Below are positions 9,393 through 19,199 of a stretch of DNA of 38,688 bases, piece by piece. Source of the DNA: Synechococcales cyanobacterium GL140_1_metabinner_5_sub. GTDB lineage: Bacteria; Cyanobacteriota; Cyanobacteriia; Cyanobacteriales; Chamaesiphonaceae. Every line of letters starts with the position of its first letter. Positions within the stretch are counted from its first letter, which is position 1. The position numbers and the translations under genes were made by a program. The notes beneath the pieces were generated by a model. It worked only from the letters and a program-made list of their open reading frames with translations, was not told where the DNA came from and made no database searches. Location: the NCBI GenBank assembly GCA_025359065.1, contig JANYHM010000093.1, positions 86,571 through 125,258 on the forward strand, written 5' to 3'.

Positions 9393-10658
9393 CTATTCAG
9401 TGGGTTTCAGGTTAAAGGGTGCCGGACGGACTTTTAACTGAATATCTTGGCCATTGCGGCGTAGACCCAACACCATTTCTGAACCTACTTGAGCTTTTTC
9501 TACCTCATTTTGCACTTCACCAGCACTAGATACTGGCTGACCATTGACAGTCACAATGATGTCATTGACCTTCACACCACCTTGGGCGGCTGGTGAATTG
9601 GCGACTATTTTGCCAATCAAAGCACCTCTATCTACATCTATCTGCAAGCCAGCATTGGGGTCTTCGTTGAGTTGCTTGCGTACATCAGGTGTGAGGGACA
9701 GCATTTGCACGCCCAAGAACGGATGCTCCACTTTGCCTTTAGCAACCAATTGCGCAGAGATTTTTTGCACCTGGTTGATGGGAATCGCAAAGCCCAAGCC
9801 CTGAGCATTGCGCAGGATAGCGGTGTTCATTCCAATTACCTGGCCACTGGCATTCAGCAATGGACCACCTGAGTTACCAGGATTGATTGCCGCGTCAGTT
9901 TGAATATAATTAACTCGCTTAGAGCCATCGCCAACTTGACTGCTCGATCGACCAGTTGCGCTGACGATTCCAGCAGTGACAGTATTATCTAGTCCCAAGG
10001 GATTGCCAATGGCGATCGCCCATTCTCCAGCTTTGATTCTTTCAGAATCTCCCAGAGAAACTGAAGGCAGGTTTCCACCTTCAACTTTTACTACAGCCAC
10101 ATCGGTAACTGGATCGAGACCCATAACTTTGCCCTGTAGAACTCGGCCATCTTTGAGAGTAACGGTTACTTTATCGGCTCCCTGCACTACATGGGCGTTA
10201 GTAATTATTTGGCCATTACCATTGATGATAAATCCAGAACCAGTCCCTTGTTCTACCTGTCTTCTGCCGCCTTGGGGTGAATCTTCGGGCAGAGCACCTT
10301 CAGGAGTTTCACCAAAAAATCGCCGAAAGAAAGGAGACTCAATTCCGGCCGGCTGTCGAGCAGTAGTGCGAGACGTATTAATTCTTACGACTGCTGGACC
10401 CACTTTGTCTACTACATCAGTAATGAAAGTACTGGCTGCTATGGCAGTCGCATTGTTGGCAGGCGCTGCTGGAGACGGTGGACTAGCCACGGCTGGGTTG
10501 ATGGCATTAGGGATGGAGCCACTTCGCTGAGCCGCCAAGTAGCCGATCGAAGAACTTGCAATGGCACTTAGTAGTAGTACAGACCAGTAATTATGGCGTT
10601 TAGGTGGCGCTGTTTGGCGCTGGGCATCCTGGGGCGGTTGTTTCTGGGGATCTATCAT
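9393..10658 (-). CDS. HtrA/Deg-family serine protease (HhoA-like)
   Basis: Envelope quality-control protease of 421 residues. It has an N-terminal cytoplasmic stretch, a membrane anchor or uncleaved signal (about 24-43), a Pro/Ala-rich linker, a trypsin-like domain and a single PDZ domain (about 310-405). The catalytic triad is visible: His156 in ITNAHVVQGAD, Asp186 in DPVTDVAVVKVE, and Ser263 in NPGNSGGPLL. One PDZ domain and this length fit the cyanobacterial HhoA/HhoB/HtrA trio; I cannot separate the three by eye, so no symbol is given. The ATG is supported by AGAGG seven bases upstream on the minus strand. It is probably transcribed alone; the upstream 244 bases run to the tRNA and should hold its promoter. 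Confidence 0.94.
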   Translation of the reverse strand: MIDPQKQPPQDAQRQTAPPKRHNYWSVLLLSAIASSSIGYLAAQRSGSIPNAINPAVASPPSPAAPANNATAIAASTFITDVVDKVGPAVVRINTSRTTARQPAGIESPFFRRFFGETPEGALPEDSPQGGRRQVEQGTGSGFIINGNGQIITNAHVVQGADKVTVTLKDGRVLQGKVMGLDPVTDVAVVKVEGGNLPSVSLGDSERIKAGEWAIAIGNPLGLDNTVTAGIVSATGRSSSQVGDGSKRVNYIQTDAAINPGNSGGPLLNASGQVIGMNTAILRNAQGLGFAIPINQVQKISAQLVAKGKVEHPFLGVQMLSLTPDVRKQLNEDPNAGLQIDVDRGALIGKIVANSPAAQGGVKVNDIIVTVNGQPVSSAGEVQNEVEKAQVGSEMVLGLRRNGQDIQLKVRPAPFNLKPTE

Positions 10659-10880
10659 TAAATTACCTCTGAGCCAATATTTAGCTAATTTCGGTGTGAC
10701 CTGTTCTTAAATTATTTGTATTCGTTTACCGGAAGACAACTTTAATCATCCTGCTTAGATTTTAACTAAATCTAAACACCATGTATTTCTACTTTACAGT
10801 CGCACTCAGGCTCTTGACGAGTCTCAAACTAGAATTGTTGCGTTGGGATCACCCCACTAGGTGAATTCGCCAAAATTTGC

Positions 10881-10886
10881 TATGAT
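10881..10886 (+). promoter_or_regulatory. Candidate -10 box for the tRNA-Ser gene
   Basis: TATGAT lies 16 bases before the mature tRNA 5' end. No good TTGACA-like -35 box stands 16-18 bases further upstream, so this is a partial promoter call. Confidence 0.4.
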
Positions 10887-10902
10887 ACCTATCTACGCTT
10901 TT

Positions 10903-10989
10903 GGAGAAGTGGCAGAGTGGTTGAATGCGGCTGACTCGAAATCAGCTTTAGGGTCATACCTAACGGAGGTTCGAATCCTCTCTTCTCCG
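10903..10989 (+). tRNA. tRNA-Ser (anticodon CGA, reads UCG)
   Basis: The full class II cloverleaf can be folded by eye: acceptor GGAGAAG pairs with CTTCTCC (10982-10988), and discriminator G at 10989 is typical of tRNA-Ser. The anticodon stem is GCTGA/TCAGC with loop CTCGAAA, giving anticodon CGA at 10937-10939. A long variable arm follows (about 10947-10964), then T stem GGAGG/CCTCT with loop TTCGAAT. CCA is not encoded. The total is 87 bases. Confidence 0.96.
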
Positions 10990-11103
10990 TGTTTTGAGTT
11001 CTATAGCCTAAACGCCCATTTTTAATTTGACCTCAGTAAAATTCAGAGTATTTGTTGTTTCAAGTATTCTGGGTATTCTTTGGGAGATTGACGGTTCTGT
11101 GAG

Positions 11104-11397
11104 CTATTTGGTGATGCCGCGCACAACATAGCCAAAGATCAGACCAATGGTCATCGCACCAGCTTGACCAGATTCCAAGAAGTTTTTGAAAGACACCTGG
11201 ATTTTAGCCAAGATATCGGTATCAATATCGCTATTAGCGGCTGCTGCAACTTGGGCAACCATGGTATCTAAAACAATATAAAGATGGGGATGAAAGTGAT
11301 GAATCATAAAGGCTAGCAGATAAGTTTTCTCTAAAATGCCCAAATCGGACAGCCAAGGCTTCATTGACGGGGCAATTTTTAGAAAATCACCATTCAA
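11104..11397 (-). CDS. Small hypothetical protein, unknown function
   Basis: Open frame of about 97 residues that I do not recognise. The longest form starts at a TTG (11397); an ATG at 11364 would give 86 residues. Neither has a clear ribosome site. The sequence reads like a real protein: mixed composition, a His-rich patch (FMIHHFHPHLYIV), an acidic helix-like stretch (ANSDIDTDILAKIQ), and a hydrophobic glycine-rich C-terminus (GAMTIGLIFGYVVRGITK) that could be one membrane-inserting helix. It lies between the tRNA and glyA and is divergent from glyA with 97 bases between them, so the two may share a regulatory region. It could also be a non-coding open frame; comparison with related genomes would decide. 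Confidence 0.5.
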   Translation of the reverse strand: MNGDFLKIAPSMKPWLSDLGILEKTYLLAFMIHHFHPHLYIVLDTMVAQVAAAANSDIDTDILAKIQVSFKNFLESGQAGAMTIGLIFGYVVRGITK

Positions 11398-11494
11398 TCT
11401 AAGGCGATCACTGGTTCACAATAGATGAAGCAAGTTATCATAAAGTCCGACCGGCTGAGCTGGTTCCTACTTTGAGTACATACCCACGAACATC

Positions 11495-12778
11495 ATGGCC
11501 AAAACCAACCTAGAATTTTTAGCAGAAACTGACCCTATCATTGCAAAGTCAATGGCCGCTGAGTTGAGTCGTCAGCGCGATCACCTAGAACTAATTGCCA
11601 GCGAAAATTTTACTTCTGCGGCAGTAATGGCTGCTCAGGGGTCTGTACTCACTAACAAGTATGCCGAGGGTTTACCTGGCAAGCGCTACTATGGCGGCTG
11701 TGAGTTTGTTGATGAAATTGAACAAGTAGCGATCGATCGGGCAAAACAATTATTTGGTGCCGCTTCAGCCAATGTGCAGCCCCATTCTGGTGCCCAGGCC
11801 AACATGGCCGTATTTTTGACTTTGCTCAAGCCGGGCGATAAAATCATGGGCATGGATCTTTCCCATGGTGGTCATTTAACTCATGGTTCGCCCGTGAATG
11901 TTTCGGGCTTGTGGTTCGATAAAGCTTTTTACGGTGTTAGCCCCGAAACTGAGCAGCTAGATTACGACATGATTCGGGATGCAGTGCTGCAACACAAGCC
12001 CAAACTGTTGATCTGTGGTTATTCGGCTTATTCAAGAATTATTGATTTTCCTAAATTCCGGGCGATCGCAGATGAAGTAGGTGCTTACCTGTTGGCCGAT
12101 ATTGCCCATATCGCTGGCTTGGTAGCCACTGGTCATCATCCTAGCCCGATCGAATATTGTGATGTAGTAACTACAACTACCCACAAAACTCTACGAGGCC
12201 CTCGGGGTGGTCTGATTCTTTGCCGCGATGCGGAATTGGGCAAAAAGCTTGATAAATCGGTGTTTCCGGGTACTCAAGGTGGTCCATTAGAGCATGTGAT
12301 TGCTGGTAAAGCGGTAGCTTTTGGTGAAGCGCTGAAACCAGAGTTTAAGACTTATTGTGGCAATGTGGTGACTAATGCTCAAGCAATGTGTAAGCAGTTG
12401 CAGGCCAGAGGTTTGAAGATTGTTTCGGGTGGCACTGATAACCATTTGGTGCTGGTGGATTTGAGATCGGTCGAGATGACTGGTAAAGAGGCTGATCGGT
12501 TGGTGGGTGAAGTAAATATCACTGCTAACAAAAACACGGTGCCTTTTGATCCGGCATCACCTTTTGTAACTAGTGGTCTGCGGTTGGGTTCGCCTGCCAT
12601 GACTACCCGAGGAATGGGCACTACTGAGTTTACCGAGATTGCTAATATCATCGCCGATCGGCTCCTAGCTCCTACTGACGAATTGGTAGCTACTAACTGC
12701 CGCCAGCGGATTGCTGTTCTCTGTGAACGTTTCCCTTTATATCCTCATCTTTCGATGCCCGTTCCAGCGCTAGTCTAA
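11495..12778 (+). CDS. glyA: Serine hydroxymethyltransferase
   Basis: PLP enzyme interconverting serine and glycine with transfer of the one-carbon unit to tetrahydrofolate; cytoplasmic, and in cyanobacteria also linked to photorespiratory glycine. The 427 residues match the usual length. Landmarks: [11 protein letters not shown] near the N-terminus, [12 protein letters not shown], the PLP lysine Lys231 in [13 protein letters not shown], and the C-terminal [16 protein letters not shown]. The ATG at 11495 gives the normal N-terminus, though no strong ribosome site is present. It is single, with a small unknown gene divergent on its left and a strong terminator on its right. Confidence 0.97.
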   Translation: MAKTNLEFLAETDPIIAKSMAAELSRQRDHLELIASENFTSAAVMAAQGSVLTNKYAEGLPGKRYYGGCEFVDEIEQVAIDRAKQLFGAASANVQPHSGAQANMAVFLTLLKPGDKIMGMDLSHGGHLTHGSPVNVSGLWFDKAFYGVSPETEQLDYDMIRDAVLQHKPKLLICGYSAYSRIIDFPKFRAIADEVGAYLLADIAHIAGLVATGHHPSPIEYCDVVTTTTHKTLRGPRGGLILCRDAELGKKLDKSVFPGTQGGPLEHVIAGKAVAFGEALKPEFKTYCGNVVTNAQAMCKQLQARGLKIVSGGTDNHLVLVDLRSVEMTGKEADRLVGEVNITANKNTVPFDPASPFVTSGLRLGSPAMTTRGMGTTEFTEIANIIADRLLAPTDELVATNCRQRIAVLCERFPLYPHLSMPVPALV

Positions 12779-12839
12779 GATTTCACTTGTAGGAATTGTC
12801 TGAAGAATTCAAGATAATTTAGTGAATAACTATGGCATA

Positions 12840-12877
12840 TTAAAAATCCCCGTTTTTTTAAAGACGGGGATTTTTAA
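12840..12877 (+). terminator. Terminator downstream of glyA
   Basis: Perfect 14-bp inverted repeat: TTAAAAATCCCCGT (12840-12853) and ACGGGGATTTTTAA (12864-12877) with a 10-base loop. The GC core is flanked by A and T runs, giving a rho-independent terminator that could work in both directions. It insulates glyA from the kinase gene. Confidence 0.85.
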
Positions 12878-13052
12878 GCTAAGATCGATCGCTTTGACTG
12901 CATCTCCAATGATTGACTCAGCCCCTTATCTAGTACCATAGAAAGTCTAAACCCCATGTTTCCCTGATTTTGGTTTATCAAGCAGGACAATAGGGCATAT
13001 TAATCAGGACAATGGATCCCAAATTGCCAGGAATAGCATCGATCAAATAATA

Positions 13053-16000
13053 ATGACCAGAGCAAGCACCCATTTTCATCTTCCGGGTTATGAATTACTC
13101 GAAAAAATACATCATCACTCCAAGAGCATCGTGTATCGAGCTAAGCAGAAGGTTGTTAGTGCCGGGGCTAGCTCTCGTCCAGTCATTATTAAACTGTTAG
13201 CAGCAGAATACCCCAGCTATCAAGATTTAATCAATTTTCGACATCAATACACGATTGCCAAAGACTTAGATTTGCCTGGAACTGTGCAGATTTACAGCCT
13301 CGAAGAGCATGATCGGGGCTACGCGATCGTCATGGAAGATTTTGGGGGTATTCCTTTAGACCAATACCTAACGCAGCTATCCCTGGCTGATACCTTAAAA
13401 ATTGGTATTCAACTTACCGTTACTCTTCAAGCCCTCAGCCAGCAGCGGATTATTCACAAAAATATCAAGCCCGCTAATATTCTGATTCATCCTGTCACTA
13501 AGCAAGTTAAGCTCATTGACTTTTCGATCGCCTCTTTACTCCCCCACGAAACCCAAGAACTGGTTAGCCCCAAACTATTAGAAGGCACCCTTGCCTACAT
13601 TTCGCCCGAGCAAACCGGCAGAATGAATCGGGGCATTGATTACCGCAGTGATTTTTATAGCTTGGGTGTCACTTTATATGAGCTGCTAACTGGCAAACAG
13701 CCCTTTCTCGCAGTAGATCCGCTAGAGTTAATTTATAGTCATTTGGCTAAAATCGCTGTGCCAGTAAGCGACATTAAGCCAGAAATCCCGATCGCAGTCT
13801 CTCAGATAGTCGCCAAATTGATGGCCAAAAATGCTGAAGATAGGTATCAGAGTGCTTTGGGTCTTCAGCGCGATTTAGAAAAATGCTTGGCTCAATGGCA
13901 AGCCGCTACCAAGATCAATGAATTTGCATTGGGGCAAAAAGATCTCAGCGATCGATTCTTTATTCCTGCAAAACTCTATGGACGACAAGACGAAGTCCAA
14001 ACTTTATTAGCAGCCTTTGACCGAGTCAGTCAGGGGCAAACAGAAATGATGTTGGTGGCCGGATTTTCGGGAATTGGCAAAACTGTAGTTGTTAATGAAG
14101 TTCACAAACCCATCTCTCGTCAGCAGGGATATTTCATTAAAGGTAAGTATGATCAATTCAACCGCAGTTTGCCCTTGAGTGCTTTCTGTCAAGCATTTCA
14201 GGATTTGATTGGACAACTATTGAGTGAAAGTGATGCTCAATTAGCTACTTGGAAAAATAAAATCTTGGCAGCATTAGGTGAGAATGGTCAGATTTTGATT
14301 GAGGTAATTCCAACACTAGAAAAAATCATCGGCTCACAGCCACCCAGTACTGAATTAGCTGGTAGCGCAGCCCAACAGCGTTTTAATTTACTATTCCAAA
14401 ATTTTATTGAAGTATTTGCCACTGCTGAGCATCCCTTAGTCATATTTCTGGATGACCTGCAATGGGCAGATTCTGCTTCACTGCAATTAATAAAGCTTTT
14501 AATGGAAGGTAATAGATATTTACTGCTGTTAGGAGCTTATCGAGATAATGAGGTGTCGATCGCTCATCCTTTGATGTTAACCATCGATGAACTGAAGCAA
14601 TCACCGGCTACTGTTCAAACCATCACCCTAGCTCCTTTGATTTTTCAGGATACCAATCAGTTAGTAGCTGATACTTTGCACTGCTCGATCAAACTAGCAC
14701 AACCTTTGAGTATCTTAATTGATCGCAAAACTCAAGGCAACCCATTTTTTACTACTCAGTTCTTAAAATCACTGCAAGCTGATGGGGAGATTACCTTTAA
14801 CCAGGCTGGTTACTGGGAGTGTGATATTGCTCATGTCCAAGCCTTATCACTCACCAATGACGTGGTAGAGTTGATGGTAACACAGCTTCAAAAACTCTCT
14901 ATTGAAGCTCAAGAAATCCTCAAATTAGCCGCTTGTATTGGTAATCAGTTTGATCTAGAAACCTTAGCGATTGTTTCAGAACAATCTCAACAATCAGTAT
15001 CGGAAGCACTATGGCTAGGCTTACGAACTGGATTGATTCTACCCACTAGCCAAGTCTACAAATTCTTTCAGTCTAATTCTAACCAGCCGATCGATACTGA
15101 ACAATTAGTAAGTCCCTGCTATCGCTTTTTACATGATCGGGTACAACAGGCTGCTTATTCACTGATTCCAGCCGATCGCAAACAGCATACTCATCTGCAA
15201 ATTGGTCGTTTACTCTTAGCCAATAATCCTACAGCTCAGCAAACAGAACAAATATTTGCCATTGTTAACCATTTCAATGAATCTATTGCACTTATTCAGG
15301 ATATGGCTGAACAGCAGATGTTGGCGAAACTAAACCTTGTGGCTGCCCAAAAAGCCAAAGCTGCCACGGCTTACCATGCTGCTTTTAACTACGCACAAAT
15401 TGGCAGTGAATTACTAGGATCAACTGGTTGGCAGACGCAATATCAAGTTACTTTGGCCTTATACGAAACCTTGGCCGAAGCTGCCTTTTTGCAGGGCGAT
15501 TTGGATACAGTGCCTATTTTGGTACATCTGGTATTAGATCAGGCCAAGGATGTGCTCGATCATCTGAAAGTTTATGAAATCATCATTCAGTTGCATACTA
15601 TCCAAAAAGAATATCAGCGGGCGATCAGCAGAGCCTTAGAAATATTGCAGCAGCTAGGCGTTGACTTATCACCGTACCCGAAGCGCTCAGAGCTTATTCA
15701 GGAGTTGCTAAAAACCAAAGTTGCCCTGCTTGGTCAGAATCCCGATAAATTAGGCAGATTATGTGAAATGGTGTTGCCCAAGCAAGCAGCGATACTAAGA
15801 ATTATGGATCTATTACAGATGCCAGCTTATCTTAGTTCGCCAAAATTGATGGTGGTGTTAGCAACAGTAGGCGTGCGGATTACTTTGCAGCATGGGAATT
15901 CACCTTGGGCAGCCAGCTTTTATGCCTACTACAGCATGATTCTCTCTAGCTTAGGGGAGTTAGAAAAAAGCTATCAATTTGGGCAATTAGCAATTATGTT

Positions 16001-18842
16001 AGCTGATCGCTATAGTAATTTATTTATTACTGCTAAAGTCAAAGTAATTGTGCCCTGGTTTTCCCAGCCGTGGCGGAAAGATCTGCGCAGCAGCATTCCA
16101 GTGATGGATGAAAGCCTGAGATCTGCTATCGATAGTGGTAATTTGACTTTTATGGGTGTTAGCACTGGAATGTCAATGCTGACGAGATTTTTTGCGGGTG
16201 TTTCTCTGGATGAAATCGGCGATCGGATGTCTGACTTACAGGACGTTGTGATTCAATCTAAAGACGCATCCAGCCAACAATATTTTGATTTATTACTACA
16301 AACAATTCAGCAACTGCGTGGTAAATCACCTATTAATCTGAATCAAGTGTCTGGTCAGGAAAAACCTCTCTTATCTACTATGTATGGTTTTCAGACTTAC
16401 ATAGCATACCTATTATCAGATATCTCAATTGCTCTGAACTATGCTGATACCCAGCTTCTTTATGAGTCGCCAGAAACTACCGGGATGACCAAGATTCATA
16501 TTTGGTTATTTGATGCTCTTACTCGCTTAGCAGCTTATCCTCAAAGTGATCCTGCTATCAAAAAACGACTGCTCCAACGAGTGACAAATCTACAAAAGAA
16601 TCTCTCAATCAGAGCGAAATTGATGCCAGGAAACTTCCAGCATAAATGTGATCTCATTGAGGCCGAGAAATGTCGGGTGTTAGGCAAATTTACTACAGCT
16701 ATGGAGCTGTATGATCGGGCAATTAATGGAGCTAGAAATCATAGATATCTGCAAGAAGAAGCTCTAGGTAATGAGCTAGCTGCAAAATTTTATCTCGCAT
16801 GGGGCAAGGAAAAAATTGCGGCTACTTATTTGCAAGAAGCTTATTATTGCTATGCTCGTTGGGGTGCTCAAGCCAAAATCGATGACTTAGAACAACGTTA
16901 TCCCAAGCTCTTAGCCTTAGTTATTCAGTCTCAGCAACCAGCCGGTCTTTCCACAATAGCCGCAATTAGTCATGCTGCCACCACCAGACTTACTCATGAC
17001 AGTCATGGCATTAGCACTTTTGACCTATTCGCAGTAATCCAATCAACCCAAGCTTTATCTGGCATTGTTGAACTGCCAGCTCTGATTGACCAGCTCTGTC
17101 AATTACTTTTGAAAAATTCGGGTGCAGAAATCTGCATTCCGATCCTTCTTGATCATCAAAATTGCTGGCAAGTATATGGCATTGACCCCAATATTTCTAT
17201 CGATCGATCGAGAATAGTCAATCAGCCTTTTCAACTGACCTATTCTCCTTTGATAGACTGTGACTATTTACCACTAAAACTGATCAACCAGGCTCGACAT
17301 TCTGGCCAAACCATAATTTTGACTCGGGACTCAGAGATGTTATTAGAGGATGAATATTTTCATCGCTATCAACCTCAAAGCGTCATGTGTTTACCTTTAA
17401 TTCATCAAGGAGAAATAAGGGGGCTAATATATTTAGAAAATCGTCATACGCCTGAAGTTTTTAGTTTAGACCAACAAACTATGTTAGAGATAATTGCTAC
17501 TCAGGCTGTTATTACTCTGAAAAATGCCCAACTTTATGAATCATTGACACAAAGATCGATCGAGATTGAGAATTCTACCAGAGAAGATCGGCGTAGAGAA
17601 TCTGCCTTGAAAGCGATCGTGGAAGGAACTGCTGGTAAAACTGGTGCAGATTTTTATCAAGCCTGTACTAAATACCTAGCTGAGATATTTGAGGTGCGCT
17701 ATACATTTCTTACCAGGCTCCTCGATCAATCCTTTACAAAATCGGAGATGGTTTCACTCTGGACAGGAGGAGAACTTATTGAGCCTTATGAAATGGAATT
17801 AGCCGGGACTCCTTGTCTTTCGACTTATCAAAACTCTTGGGGAATTTTTCCTTCAGATTTACAAACCTATTTTCCTACTGCTACTGCTCTGGCTAGCTTA
17901 GGAGGTGAAAGTTATATTAGCGTGGTAATTCGAGATTTCGAGGGAACTATTATCGGCAACTTGGGAGTTATTGACACGAAGCCTTTACCAGCAGATACTT
18001 CCACTCTCCAATTTATTCTACAACTTTTCGCTAATCGGGTTTCTACCGAAATGAAGCGTCAATCTGATGAAGAAAAAATTAAAAACACTAATTATCATTT
18101 GGAATTAACTAATCAGGAGTTGCTTCATGCCACCCGTCTTAAAGACGAATTTTTAGCTACTATGAGTCACGAGCTACGCACACCGCTCAACGCCATTATT
18201 GGAATGTCGGAAGGTCTACAAGAAGAAGTTTTTGGTCCACTCAATGAAGATCAACTGAAGTGGGTTGCCATGACCGAAAAAAGCGGTAGACATTTATTAT
18301 CGCTGATTAATGATATTTTGGATGTTTCTAAAATTGCTGCAGGGAAATTAGACCTCGATATTGCACCAGTAAATCTAATCAGTCTTTGCAACTCTAGCCT
18401 AGATTTTATTAAGCAGCAAGCGGCTAGCAAGCAAATTAAAATTCAGTCCGAAATATTGGCAGATATAGCCAGTGTCAATGTCGATGAACGTCGGATTAAA
18501 CAAGTGTTAATTAATTTATTGAGCAATGCTATTAAGTTTACGCCAGCAAATGGTAACGTAGATTTACGAGTTTTATTAAAACCTCAAGAAAATGGTGAGA
18601 AATATATATGCTTTGAAGTTATCGACACCGGAATTGGCATTGCGTCAGAAGATCAATCTAAACTATTTCAACCCTTTATTCAGATTGATAGCAAGTTTAA
18701 TCGACAATATACGGGCACTGGGTTAGGGTTAGCTATTGTCAAGCAAGTTGTAGAACTCCATGGTGGTAACGTCGATCTGCGTAGTCAAGTGGGAGAAGGA
18801 AGTTGTTTTATGGTGAATCTACCACCACAATCTTGGTTATAA
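13053..18842 (+). CDS. Giant multidomain kinase: Ser/Thr-kinase-like + AAA ATPase + GAF + histidine kinase
   Basis: Signalling protein of 1929 residues with the layout of the cyanobacterial serine/threonine-plus-histidine multi-sensor kinases. Domains: protein-kinase-like (about 11-275); AAA/STAND-type ATPase with Walker A GFSGIGKT (337-344) and Walker B LVIFLDDLQWAD; a long helical TPR-like region to about 1320; a first GAF domain (about 1370-1500); a second GAF-like domain (about 1518-1675); HisKA with phospho-acceptor His1706 in MSHELRTPLNA; and an HATPase with NLLSNAIKFT, DTGIGI and GTGLGL. The kinase-like domain is odd: the catalytic Asp of the HRD-type loop is Asn137 (HKNIKPANIL), DFG reads DFS, and the glycine loop lacks glycines, so it may be a pseudokinase. 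The C-terminal part (about 1515-1929) is paralogous to the hybrid kinase at 23961. It has no membrane helix, so it is cytoplasmic. Confidence 0.92.
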   Translation: MTRASTHFHLPGYELLEKIHHHSKSIVYRAKQKVVSAGASSRPVIIKLLAAEYPSYQDLINFRHQYTIAKDLDLPGTVQIYSLEEHDRGYAIVMEDFGGIPLDQYLTQLSLADTLKIGIQLTVTLQALSQQRIIHKNIKPANILIHPVTKQVKLIDFSIASLLPHETQELVSPKLLEGTLAYISPEQTGRMNRGIDYRSDFYSLGVTLYELLTGKQPFLAVDPLELIYSHLAKIAVPVSDIKPEIPIAVSQIVAKLMAKNAEDRYQSALGLQRDLEKCLAQWQAATKINEFALGQKDLSDRFFIPAKLYGRQDEVQTLLAAFDRVSQGQTEMMLVAGFSGIGKTVVVNEVHKPISRQQGYFIKGKYDQFNRSLPLSAFCQAFQDLIGQLLSESDAQLATWKNKILAALGENGQILIEVIPTLEKIIGSQPPSTELAGSAAQQRFNLLFQNFIEVFATAEHPLVIFLDDLQWADSASLQLIKLLMEGNRYLLLLGAYRDNEVSIAHPLMLTIDELKQSPATVQTITLAPLIFQDTNQLVADTLHCSIKLAQPLSILIDRKTQGNPFFTTQFLKSLQADGEITFNQAGYWECDIAHVQALSLTNDVVELMVTQLQKLSIEAQEILKLAACIGNQFDLETLAIVSEQSQQSVSEALWLGLRTGLILPTSQVYKFFQSNSNQPIDTEQLVSPCYRFLHDRVQQAAYSLIPADRKQHTHLQIGRLLLANNPTAQQTEQIFAIVNHFNESIALIQDMAEQQMLAKLNLVAAQKAKAATAYHAAFNYAQIGSELLGSTGWQTQYQVTLALYETLAEAAFLQGDLDTVPILVHLVLDQAKDVLDHLKVYEIIIQLHTIQKEYQRAISRALEILQQLGVDLSPYPKRSELIQELLKTKVALLGQNPDKLGRLCEMVLPKQAAILRIMDLLQMPAYLSSPKLMVVLATVGVRITLQHGNSPWAASFYAYYSMILSSLGELEKSYQFGQLAIMLADRYSNLFITAKVKVIVPWFSQPWRKDLRSSIPVMDESLRSAIDSGNLTFMGVSTGMSMLTRFFAGVSLDEIGDRMSDLQDVVIQSKDASSQQYFDLLLQTIQQLRGKSPINLNQVSGQEKPLLSTMYGFQTYIAYLLSDISIALNYADTQLLYESPETTGMTKIHIWLFDALTRLAAYPQSDPAIKKRLLQRVTNLQKNLSIRAKLMPGNFQHKCDLIEAEKCRVLGKFTTAMELYDRAINGARNHRYLQEEALGNELAAKFYLAWGKEKIAATYLQEAYYCYARWGAQAKIDDLEQRYPKLLALVIQSQQPAGLSTIAAISHAATTRLTHDSHGISTFDLFAVIQSTQALSGIVELPALIDQLCQLLLKNSGAEICIPILLDHQNCWQVYGIDPNISIDRSRIVNQPFQLTYSPLIDCDYLPLKLINQARHSGQTIILTRDSEMLLEDEYFHRYQPQSVMCLPLIHQGEIRGLIYLENRHTPEVFSLDQQTMLEIIATQAVITLKNAQLYESLTQRSIEIENSTREDRRRESALKAIVEGTAGKTGADFYQACTKYLAEIFEVRYTFLTRLLDQSFTKSEMVSLWTGGELIEPYEMELAGTPCLSTYQNSWGIFPSDLQTYFPTATALASLGGESYISVVIRDFEGTIIGNLGVIDTKPLPADTSTLQFILQLFANRVSTEMKRQSDEEKIKNTNYHLELTNQELLHATRLKDEFLATMSHELRTPLNAIIGMSEGLQEEVFGPLNEDQLKWVAMTEKSGRHLLSLINDILDVSKIAAGKLDLDIAPVNLISLCNSSLDFIKQQAASKQIKIQSEILADIASVNVDERRIKQVLINLLSNAIKFTPANGNVDLRVLLKPQENGEKYICFEVIDTGIGIASEDQSKLFQPFIQIDSKFNRQYTGTGLGLAIVKQVVELHGGNVDLRSQVGEGSCFMVNLPPQSWL

Positions 18843-19199
18843 GCAATTTGGGAGCTGAAGATAGATAAAGAACTAGGTGATCTTGATCACTTCTTATTTG
18901 CACTTTTTATGGATTTCCATAATCATAAGATTAAAATACTTCAATATCTCCTACAACAAGTAGCCTGTTATTTGTAGACGAGGTAACAAAATATTTAGGA
19001 AGTCTATACGGTTACATTTTGTACCTTGTTGGTCTACACTCCACATCAACACCTTATTAGTGATTTACAGAGAGAACGTAGCATTTGATCTCTTTGAAGC
19101 AAGTGCAGTCTCTGCTTCAGCAAAGGCCAGTTTTTTTGATGGAAATCACCAAAATGATGGTGTCAAAGTGATTCACTCAACAAATCCATCTATCTTCTT
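18843..19199 (+). promoter_or_regulatory. 357-base gene-free region upstream of the carbamoyltransferase fusion
   Basis: It holds no convincing gene. It contains the GTGATC-TT-GATCAC palindrome (18878-18891, listed separately), a 6-bp hairpin GAAGCA/TGCTTC (19096-19118) followed 12 bases later by seven Ts (19131-19137), and a weak AATCAC/GTGATT inverted repeat near 19144-19173. The length and palindrome suggest a regulated promoter for the gene starting at 19200; no clear -35/-10 pair could be assigned. Confidence 0.4.
18878..18891. promoter_or_regulatory. Candidate CRP/FNR-family operator
   Basis: GTGATCTTGATCAC has perfect 6-base arms around a TT centre. Extended by one base each side it agrees at 13 of 16 positions with the cAMP-receptor-type consensus TGTGATCTAGATCACA. 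It lies 36 bases after the giant-kinase stop and about 310 bases before the next start. A chance palindrome is possible because GATC is very common in this DNA. Confidence 0.4.

Noticed and set aside
19096-19137. Terminator between the giant kinase and the carbamoyltransferase gene
   Set aside because: The 6-bp hairpin GAAGCA/TGCTTC is weak and its T run begins 12 bases after the stem.
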